From the NCBI RefSeq assembly GCF_026712185.1, contig NZ_JAPPUX010000001.1, forward strand, positions 868,001 through 932,000: 64,000 nt of DNA. Reading direction: 5' to 3'. This DNA is from Nocardioides pini (GTDB taxonomy: Bacteria; Actinomycetota; Actinomycetes; Propionibacteriales; Nocardioidaceae). Below, piece by piece: positions 34,566 through 41,220 of this stretch (its first letter is position 1; each line of letters begins with the position of its first letter). The notes beneath the pieces were generated by a model. That model was not told where the DNA came from. It saw nothing but the letters and a program-made list of their open reading frames with translations, and made no database searches. The position numbers and the translations under genes were made by a program.

Positions 34566-35198
34566 ATGAAGTTCACCGGAGAGAACGTCCTGGCCGCCCC
34601 CGTCGAGCAGGCGTGGGACGCGCTGCTCGACCCGGCCGTCCTGGTCCGCACGATCCCGGGCTGCGAGCGCCTCGAGGCCACCGGCGACAACGCCTACGCG
34701 ATGACGGTCACCGCCGGTGTCGCCTCGATCAAGGGGACCTACGCCGGCTCCTGCGTGCTCACCGACCTCGTCGAGCACGAGTCCCTGGTCATGAAGCTCG
34801 ACGGTGCCGGCGCTCCCGGCACCATCGGCGCGACGGTCAACGTCCGCTTCGTGCCCGAAGGCTCCTCGACGCGGGTGGCGTACGACGCCGACGCGGTGGT
34901 GGGCGGGATGATCGGCGGGGTCGGGCAGCGGATGCTCACCAGCGTCTCGCGTCGGATGGCCGGCGAGTTCTTCGGCAACGTCGACGCCGCGATCGCGGGA
35001 GGACCGGCGGTGGTCGAGCCGGGTCTCGTGACGGGCGCGGGGGCGCCCTCCTCGACCGACGGCGGTGGGCAGGTCTTCACCGCTCCCGCCAAGCCGTCGT
35101 CCCTCGCCGTGGCGGGCTCGCAGCAGGACTTCCTCCTCGGCGTGGCCGTCGGCGCCGGGCTCGTGGCGCTGGGCGTGCTGCTGGGACGTCGCCGGTGA
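34566..35198 (+). CDS. CoxG-like SRPBCC protein with C-terminal membrane anchor
   Basis: A 210-residue protein. Residues 1-145 form the CoxG/SRPBCC lipid- or ligand-binding fold (NVLAAPVEQAWDALLDP, TIPGCERLEATG). A 45-residue linker leads to a C-terminal hydrophobic helix (LLGVAVGAGLVALGVLLG) and a basic end, RRR. CoxG recruits the CO dehydrogenase to the membrane in carboxydotrophs and can bring it quinones. It probably does the same for this hydroxylase, which would then feed electrons to the respiratory chain. It starts 9 bases after the large subunit. Confidence 0.85.
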   Translation: MKFTGENVLAAPVEQAWDALLDPAVLVRTIPGCERLEATGDNAYAMTVTAGVASIKGTYAGSCVLTDLVEHESLVMKLDGAGAPGTIGATVNVRFVPEGSSTRVAYDADAVVGGMIGGVGQRMLTSVSRRMAGEFFGNVDAAIAGGPAVVEPGLVTGAGAPSSTDGGGQVFTAPAKPSSLAVAGSQQDFLLGVAVGAGLVALGVLLGRRR

Positions 35199-36589
35199 CC
35201 GACCTGACGGTCGACTCCACCGCCCGCGCGCAGGCCGCTGCGGTCCGGTCGGGGGAGATCTCGGCGACCGAGCTCCTCGAGCTGCACCTCGACCGGATCG
35301 AGGAGCGCAACCCCGAGCTCAACGCGATCGTGTCCCTCGACGCCGAGCGCGCCCGCGCCTGGGCCGCCGTCGCCGACCAGGCGCAGGCCTCGGGCGAGGA
35401 GATCGGCCGGCTCCACGGGCTGCCGTTCGCGGTGAAGGACACCCACGCCCTGAAGGGCTGGCGCACGACCTACGGCTCGCCGATCTTCGCCGACTCCGTC
35501 GCCGACCACGACGACCTCCTCGTCGAGCGGGTCCGGGGTGCGGGGGCGGTGTTCGTGGGCAAGACCAACGTCCCGGAGTTCGCGGCCGGGTCGCACACCT
35601 TCAACACCGTCTTCGGGGTCACCCGCAACCCCGTCGACCCGTCGCGGTCGGCGGGCGGGTCCAGCGGGGGAGCGGCGTGCGCCCTCGCGTCGGGCATGGT
35701 GCCGCTGGCCGACGGCTCCGACATGGGCGGCTCGCTGCGCAACCCGGCGTCGTTCTGCGGCGTCGTCGGCATGCGGCCCTCGCTCGGCCGCGTGCCCGAG
35801 TGGCCGCTCTACAACCAGTGGGAGAGCACGTCCGTCGGCGGTCCGATGGCCCGCAACGTCGGCGACCTCGCCCTGCTCCTGTCGGTCATCGCCGGCCCGG
35901 ACCCGAGGGCACCGCTCGCGCTCGGTGACCCGGGCGCGTCGTTCGCCCCGCCGCTCGAGCCCGCGCCGCTGGCCGGGCTGCGGGTCGCGTGCTCGGTCGA
36001 CCTCGGCGGCGCGCTGGTGGTCGACCACGAGGTCGCCGACGTCGTCCGCACGACTGCGGCGCGGCTCTCCGACGCCGGCGCGGCGGTCACCGACGCCCAC
36101 CCCGACCTGTCACTCGCCGACGACACCTTCCGCACCCTGCGGGCGTGGCACTTCCAGGCCAAGCTCGGGCGGCTGCTGGCCGAGCACCCCACGTCGTTCA
36201 AGCCGTCGCTGGAGGCGAACATCCGCGCCGGCGAGCCGCTGACCGGTGCCGACGTCGCGCGGGCCTACACCCAGCGCACGTCGCTGGCGGAGACGATGCG
36301 GCTGTTCTTCGGCGAGCACGACGTGCTCCTGCTGCCGACCTCGCAGGTCCCGCCGTTCCCGGTGGAGCAGGAGTTCCCCGAGACGATCAACGGGCAGGAG
36401 ATGCCGGACTACCTGGCGTGGATGCGGTCGGCGTACTTCATCACCGTCACCGGGTGCCCGGCGATCTCCGTCCCGGCCGGCCGCACCGCCGACGGCCTGC
36501 CCGTCGGGGTGCAGCTGGTCGCCCGGCACGGCGCCGACCGTCAGCTGCTCGAGGTCGCCGCGGCCGTCGAGGCGCTGCTGGCGCCCTGA
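35195..36589 (+). CDS. Amidase signature family hydrolase
   Basis: A 464-residue amidase. The catalytic triad is visible: Lys81 in FAVKDTH, the cis-Ser at 156 in GGSSGGAA, and the nucleophile Ser180 in GSDMGGSLRNPA. The family cleaves carboxamides, ureido compounds and carbamates. The GTG overlaps the CoxG-like gene, so it belongs to the permease/hydroxylase operon. A ureido acid or malonamate-like amide from ring opening would suit the context, but the substrate is not readable. Its 3' end overlaps the convergent GNAT gene by 49 bases. Confidence 0.88.
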   Translation: MTDLTVDSTARAQAAAVRSGEISATELLELHLDRIEERNPELNAIVSLDAERARAWAAVADQAQASGEEIGRLHGLPFAVKDTHALKGWRTTYGSPIFADSVADHDDLLVERVRGAGAVFVGKTNVPEFAAGSHTFNTVFGVTRNPVDPSRSAGGSSGGAACALASGMVPLADGSDMGGSLRNPASFCGVVGMRPSLGRVPEWPLYNQWESTSVGGPMARNVGDLALLLSVIAGPDPRAPLALGDPGASFAPPLEPAPLAGLRVACSVDLGGALVVDHEVADVVRTTAARLSDAGAAVTDAHPDLSLADDTFRTLRAWHFQAKLGRLLAEHPTSFKPSLEANIRAGEPLTGADVARAYTQRTSLAETMRLFFGEHDVLLLPTSQVPPFPVEQEFPETINGQEMPDYLAWMRSAYFITVTGCPAISVPAGRTADGLPVGVQLVARHGADRQLLEVAAAVEALLAP

Positions 36590-37212
36590 CCCGCGAGGGC
36601 CAGCACGGCACGCCGGTTGACCCTCGACGGTGACGCCGGGCGGAGCTCGCCGCGGCCCTCGAGCAGGCCGTCGGACAGGAAGAGCTCGATGCCGACGCGG
36701 GCCAGCACCGCCTCCGAGGCGAGGTTGCCCGGCTCGACGGTCGCCTCCATCCACGTGATGCCGCGGGAGCGGGCGACCGTGGTGACGGCGTCGACCAGCG
36801 CGGAGGCGATGCCCCGGCCCTGGTGGGCGTCGGCCACCTCGAACGCCAGCTCGGCGGCGCCGGGTCCGGTCCGCACGTAGCGGCACAGGCCCACCGGCAC
36901 GCCGTCGACGAGCGCGACCCACGCGACGTGGCGCTCGCCGTCGACGTCGGCGAGGGCGCGTCGGTGCCCGCTGGGGAGCCGCGGCATCGGGACGAGGAAC
37001 CGCTGCTGCCGCGACCGGGTCGACAACCCCTCGAAGACCGTCTCCAGGACGGCGACCTCACCGCCGACGAGCGGGCGGAGCAGGACGGAGCCTCCGTCGC
37101 CGAGCCGGACGCGGACGTGGACGTGGATCGGGTGGGCCGGCCGTGCGGCGCCGGCTGCGGGGGTGCCGGTGCCGGTCGTGCGGGTCGCGGCCATGGTGCT
37201 GCTGCAGGTCAT
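36541..37212 (-). CDS. GNAT acetyltransferase with N-terminal extension
   Basis: A 223-residue protein. The GNAT core spans about residues 40-185, with AFEVADAHQGRGIASALVDA carrying the acetyl-CoA loop and MEATVEPGNLASEAVLARVG following. The first 30 residues are Thr/Gly/Ala-rich and likely disordered, and the tail is Ser/Ala-rich. AAGGAG lies 7 bases before the ATG at 37212, which supports the long form. A 53-codon gene lies directly upstream on the same strand. Confidence 0.8.
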   Translation of the reverse strand: MTCSSTMAATRTTGTGTPAAGAARPAHPIHVHVRVRLGDGGSVLLRPLVGGEVAVLETVFEGLSTRSRQQRFLVPMPRLPSGHRRALADVDGERHVAWVALVDGVPVGLCRYVRTGPGAAELAFEVADAHQGRGIASALVDAVTTVARSRGITWMEATVEPGNLASEAVLARVGIELFLSDGLLEGRGELRPASPSRVNRRAVLALAGQGASSASTAAATSSS

Positions 37213-37224
37213 GCGGGGTCTCCT

Positions 37225-37386
37225 TCAGGAACGGGTGGCGTGGAGCGGGCGGTGCGTGCGGCGCCGGGGCGGGGCGTGCCCCTCCAGCTCCAGCAGGCGT
37301 GCCATCAGGCGGTCGGGACGGCGTACGACGGTGCGCAGCTCCCGCTCGCGTGAGGTGGCGAGGACGGTGGTGAGCGTGGCGTTCAT
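37225..37386 (-). CDS. Small basic protein, 53 residues
   Basis: A short reading frame with a clear AGGAG 6 bases before its ATG at 37386; its stop is 12 bases before the ATG of the GNAT gene, as in an operon. The protein is Arg-rich (MNATLTTVLATSRERELR at the start, then RRRTHRP) with no membrane segment. I do not recognise it. The good ribosome binding site, codon choice and spacing argue that it is real. It might be a leader peptide for the GNAT gene. Confidence 0.55.
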   Translation of the reverse strand: MNATLTTVLATSRERELRTVVRRPDRLMARLLELEGHAPPRRRTHRPLHATRS

Positions 37387-37523
37387 GAGCGGCTCCTGGG
37401 TCGGTGTCGGACTGGGTGGTGCGAGGTTGTCCCGACCTCCTTCCGGCTCCCTTCCGCCGTCCGGCCCCAGCGGGGAAGGAATCCGGAAGGCCGCGGGAAG
37501 GTCCGCCGACCAACCTCGGTGCC

Positions 37524-38000
37524 ATGACCAGCACCCACATCGGCGACTCGGCCCGACGCACCAGGACCGTCACCCGTCGTGACATCGAGCTCTTCACCGC
37601 GATCAGCGGGGACCGCAACCCGGTCCACTACGACGAGGACCTCGCTGCGCGGTCCCGCTTCGGCGGGATCGTCGTCCAGGGCGGGGTGACCTCCGGGCTG
37701 CTCAACGCGCTCGTCGCCGAGCAGCTGCCCGGTCCGGGGAGCGTGTTCCTCGAGGTCTCGTGGCGCTTCCTCGCGCCCGTCCGACCCGGGGACGCCCTCA
37801 CGGCCACGGCGGTCGTCACCGCGGTGCGCGACGACAAGCCGGTCACCACGCTCGCGACGAGCGTCACCAACCAGGACGACGTGCTCGTCCTCGACGGCAC
37901 CGCCGTCGTCTGGCGCGACCCCGTGGTCAGCGCCGCCAGCCCCTCCACCACCCACCCACGAGCCGGGTCACCGGCACCGACACAGGAGAACATCGCATGA
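37524..38000 (+). CDS. MaoC-like (R)-hydratase
   Basis: A 158-residue single-hotdog protein with the hydratase 2 motif FTAISGDRNPVHYDEDLAA near residues 24-42 followed by GGIVVQGGVTSGLL, including the catalytic Asp and His. It would hydrate a trans-2-enoyl-CoA or act on a related thioester. Its stop overlaps the start of an OsmC gene, and two flavoprotein genes follow. The last 25 residues are a Pro/Ser/Thr-rich tail not needed for the fold. Role in this operon unknown. Confidence 0.83.
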   Translation: MTSTHIGDSARRTRTVTRRDIELFTAISGDRNPVHYDEDLAARSRFGGIVVQGGVTSGLLNALVAEQLPGPGSVFLEVSWRFLAPVRPGDALTATAVVTAVRDDKPVTTLATSVTNQDDVLVLDGTAVVWRDPVVSAASPSTTHPRAGSPAPTQENIA

Positions 38001-38569
38001 GCACCACCACCGAGAAGGCGCCCCTCAACGGAGTCGACGTCCCCACGCTCTTCGGCACGCGTGACGCGGTCAGGCAGACGAACGAGATCGCCAGGTTCCA
38101 GTTCCGGGCCACCAACACCTGGGTGTCCGGGACCCACAGCCGGTCGACCTTCGCCGACTTCCACGGCGCCATGCAGGAGATGCGGCACGCGCAGGACACC
38201 GTGGTCGAGTCCGACCACCCCGCCGTGCTCGTCGGCACCGACGTCGGTCCGACCCCCGTGGAGTACCTCCTCCACGCCATCGCCGCCTGCCTGACCTCCG
38301 GCATCGCCAACATCGCGGCCGCCCGCGGGGTCCGGCTCACGCACGTCTCGTCGTCCGTCACGGGCGACATCGACCTGCTCGGGATCCTCGGGCTCTCGGG
38401 CGGCTCGGTCCGCAACGGCTACGAGCAGGTCAAGGTCACCTTCCGCATCGAGGGCGACGCGGACGACGCCACCCTGCGCGAGATCGTCGAGCAGTCCCGC
38501 CGACGCTCCGCCGTCTACGACGCCCTCACCAACCCGACACCCGTCCACATCGAAGTGGTGACCGGCTGA
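37997..38569 (+). CDS. OsmC-family peroxidase-like protein
   Basis: A 190-residue OsmC/Ohr-like protein. The typical start of the long central helix, GPTPVEYLLHAIAACLTSGI near residues 82-101, carries the second conserved Cys (Cys97). The first conserved Cys position is not seen in its usual place, so peroxide reduction by a Cys pair is doubtful; this subgroup is often called OsmC-like with unknown activity. CAGGAG precedes the ATG, which overlaps the MaoC stop. Confidence 0.82.
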   Translation: MSTTTEKAPLNGVDVPTLFGTRDAVRQTNEIARFQFRATNTWVSGTHSRSTFADFHGAMQEMRHAQDTVVESDHPAVLVGTDVGPTPVEYLLHAIAACLTSGIANIAAARGVRLTHVSSSVTGDIDLLGILGLSGGSVRNGYEQVKVTFRIEGDADDATLREIVEQSRRRSAVYDALTNPTPVHIEVVTG

Positions 38570-38646
38570 GCCGGTCACCGGTGCGGAGCGGCCGGCTGGA
38601 CCACCGGCCGGCCCGCTCGTACGAGAACACCCGAGAGGAACCCTGC

Positions 38647-39957
38647 ATGACCACCATCGACACCGTCGTGATCGGCGCCGGCCACGCCGGCCTGGCCGTG
38701 AGCAGGCTGCTCACGGACGCCGGTCGCGAGCACGTCGTGCTCGACCGCGGCCGCATCGGCCACCGCTGGCGCACCGAGCGCTGGGACTCCCTGCACCTGC
38801 TCACGCCGAGCTGGATGACCAGGCTCCCCGGCTGGAGCTACCGCGGGCCCGACCCCGACGGCTACCTCAGCGTCGGCTCCTTCATCGGCTACCTCGAGGC
38901 GTACGCCGCCTCGTTCGGCGCGCCCGTCGTCGACGAGGCCACGGTGCACGAGGTCGCCGCGACGCCCCGCGCCCACCCGGCCCGGCGCTACCGCGTCGTC
39001 ACCAGTCGCGGCACCTGGCACGCCCGGCACGTCGTCATCGCGACCGGGCCGCACGGGACGCCGTACGTCCCCGCCGGGCTCGCCGGGCTGGACACCTCCC
39101 GCGTCGACCTGATGACCTCGAACACCTACCGCAACCCCGGCCGGCTCGCGACCGGCGGTGTGCTCGTCGTCGGCGCGTCGGCGTCCGGCACGCAGATCGC
39201 CGACGAGCTCAACCGCGCCGGTCGCGAGGTCACCCTCGCGGTCGGCCGGCACACCCGGATGCCCCGGCGGCACCGTGGCCTCGACATCTTCTGGTGGCTC
39301 GAGAACACCGGTCGCCTGGCCCGGACCATCGACGAGGTGGCCGACCCGGTGGCCGCCCGCGCGGAGACCTCTCTGCAGCTGGTTGGTCGCGACGACCCCG
39401 AGCGCGCCACCGAGGACCTCGACCTCGGTCGCCTCCAGGACGACGGCGTGCGGCTCGTCGGACGCCTCGACTGCGTCGAGGGGCACACCGCCCGCTTCCG
39501 CGACGACCTCGCCGCCACCGTCGGTGCCGCGGACGCGACGCTGGACCGGCTCCTCGACAGCCTCGACCACTTCGTCGAGCGGATCGGCCTGGCCGGCCAG
39601 CTGTGGGACGGCCCGCGGCCCCGCCCCGTCGCGATCGGGACCCCACGCCGCCGCGTCGACCTGCGGGCCGAGGGCATCGGGACCGTGCTGCTGGCGGCCG
39701 GCTACCGGCCTCACCACCCGTGGCTGCAACTGCCCATCACCGGCCCCGACGGGACGATCCGCCAGCACCGGGGCGTGACCCCGGCGGAGGGGGTGTACGT
39801 CGTCGGGCAGCGCTTCCAGCACCGGCGCGACTCCGGCCAGATCGACGGCGCGCGGCACGACGCCCGGTCGGTCGTGTCCCACCTGCTCGCCAGCAGCGGC
39901 GCACCGGTGCCCGCGACGGCCGGCTCCACCACCGGGCGACGCGAGCCGGCGGCATGA
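38647..39957 (+). CDS. FAD/NAD(P)-dependent monooxygenase-like flavoprotein (CzcO type)
   Basis: A 436-residue flavoprotein with two Rossmann motifs: GAGHAGLAVSRLL near residue 11 for FAD and VVGASASGTQIADEL near 176 for NAD(P)H. The WDSLHLLTPSWMTRLPGW stretch is typical of CzcO/Trk-like flavin monooxygenases. Substrate unknown. It starts 77 bases after the OsmC gene with GAGAGGAA upstream, and overlaps the next flavoprotein gene by 4 bases. The gap before it holds a GC-rich imperfect hairpin. Confidence 0.85.
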   Translation: MTTIDTVVIGAGHAGLAVSRLLTDAGREHVVLDRGRIGHRWRTERWDSLHLLTPSWMTRLPGWSYRGPDPDGYLSVGSFIGYLEAYAASFGAPVVDEATVHEVAATPRAHPARRYRVVTSRGTWHARHVVIATGPHGTPYVPAGLAGLDTSRVDLMTSNTYRNPGRLATGGVLVVGASASGTQIADELNRAGREVTLAVGRHTRMPRRHRGLDIFWWLENTGRLARTIDEVADPVAARAETSLQLVGRDDPERATEDLDLGRLQDDGVRLVGRLDCVEGHTARFRDDLAATVGAADATLDRLLDSLDHFVERIGLAGQLWDGPRPRPVAIGTPRRRVDLRAEGIGTVLLAAGYRPHHPWLQLPITGPDGTIRQHRGVTPAEGVYVVGQRFQHRRDSGQIDGARHDARSVVSHLLASSGAPVPATAGSTTGRREPAA

Positions 39958-41135
39958 GCAGCCCGACGCGCGCCGTCGACGTCGTCGTGGTCGGAGGCCG
40001 GGTCGCCGGCGCCTCCACCGCGCTCCTGCTCGCCCGCGCCGGCCTGTCGGTCGCGCTGGTCGACCGGGGCCGGCGCGGGAGCGACACCCTCTCCACGCAC
40101 GCCCTGATGCGCGGGGGAGTCCTGCAGCTGTCCCGCTGGGGCGTGCTGGCCAGCGTCGTGGCGGCCGGCACGCCGGCGGTCCGGCGCACCCTGTTCCGCT
40201 ACGCGGACGGGGAGGTCGCCGACGTCGCGATCCGGCCCCGTGCCGGCGTCGACGCGCTCTACGCGCCCCGCCGCCACCTGCTGGACCGGCTCCTCGTCGA
40301 GGCGGCCGAGGAGGCCGGGGTGCGGGTGCTGCACGAGGCGACGGTGACGTCGCTGCACCGGGACCGGTCCGGCCGCGTCGCCGGTGTGGCCGGACGGACG
40401 GGCAGCGGCGCGCGCGTCGACCTCACCGCCGGTCTCACCATCGGCGCTGACGGCATCCGGTCCCGGGTCGCCGAGCAGGTCGGCGCCCGGACCACCTGGC
40501 AGGGGCGGTCGGCCAGCGCGGTGCTGTACCGCTACGTCGACGACCCGCTCGCCGACGGCTTCGAGTGGACGTACGGCACCGGCGCCGGCGCGGGGATCAT
40601 CCCGACCGACGACGGAGCGTCGTGCCTGTTCGTGGCCACCACCCCGGCGCGGATGCGTCGCGTGCGCCGCCTCGGCGTCGAGCAGGCGTTCACCGAGCTC
40701 CTGGTCGCGGCAGGCCACGCCGCGGCGGAGCGGGCGAGCGGGCTCCGACCGGTCAGCCCGGTCCGCGGCTGGGGCGGCGTGCCCGGCTTCGCCCGCGCTT
40801 CCTCGGGTCCCGGGTGGGCGCTCGTGGGTGACGCGGGATGCTTCAAGGACCCGATCACCTCCCACGGCATCACCGACGCGCTGCGCGACGCCGAGCTCCT
40901 CGCGCGCGAGGTGCTCGCCGGCCACTCGGGCGCGGTGCCCGAGCGCCGGGCGCTGGCGCGCTACGAGGCGACCCGGGACCGCCTCTCGCGCGACCTCGTC
41001 GAGGTGACCGAGCAGGTGGCGGCGTACGACTGGGACCCGCCCGGCGTCCGGTCGCTGCTCCGCCGCTTCAGCGCGGCGATGGCCGACGAGGTCGACCACC
41101 TCGAGCGGCTCGACCCGGTGGGGTCCGCCCACTGA
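39954..41135 (+). CDS. FAD-dependent oxidoreductase (PHBH fold)
   Basis: A 393-residue protein of the p-hydroxybenzoate hydroxylase-like group. The FAD motif VVVGGRVAGASTALLLARAG is at about residues 10-29, the DG motif reads GADGIRSRVA near 162, and the GD motif reads ALVGDAGCFKDPITSHGI near 290, where PS-type residues bind flavin. It may hydroxylate or reduce an aromatic or polyene substrate. It is the last gene of the MaoC/OsmC/flavoprotein operon, 85 bases before a SARP regulator. Confidence 0.85.
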   Translation: MSSPTRAVDVVVVGGRVAGASTALLLARAGLSVALVDRGRRGSDTLSTHALMRGGVLQLSRWGVLASVVAAGTPAVRRTLFRYADGEVADVAIRPRAGVDALYAPRRHLLDRLLVEAAEEAGVRVLHEATVTSLHRDRSGRVAGVAGRTGSGARVDLTAGLTIGADGIRSRVAEQVGARTTWQGRSASAVLYRYVDDPLADGFEWTYGTGAGAGIIPTDDGASCLFVATTPARMRRVRRLGVEQAFTELLVAAGHAAAERASGLRPVSPVRGWGGVPGFARASSGPGWALVGDAGCFKDPITSHGITDALRDAELLAREVLAGHSGAVPERRALARYEATRDRLSRDLVEVTEQVAAYDWDPPGVRSLLRRFSAAMADEVDHLERLDPVGSAH

Positions 41136-41220
41136 GTGCGCAGCGACCCCGGAAATGGCGTCGAGCCGGCGGCGCCCGCGGGCGTAGAGTCGCCAACGCT
41201 CGTGTCTGGGAGGGTGCGCG

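Noticed and set aside
32286-34778. 830-codon open frame on the minus strand opposite the hydroxylase large subunit
   Set aside because: Low-complexity Asp/Val/Gly-rich translation with no domain; the plus strand encodes a clear molybdenum hydroxylase.
30800-35198. Carbon monoxide dehydrogenase (CoxMSL, CoxG)
   Set aside because: The large subunit has YRGAGR in place of the AYRCSFR active-site loop of form I enzymes, and the operon starts with a nucleobase permease.
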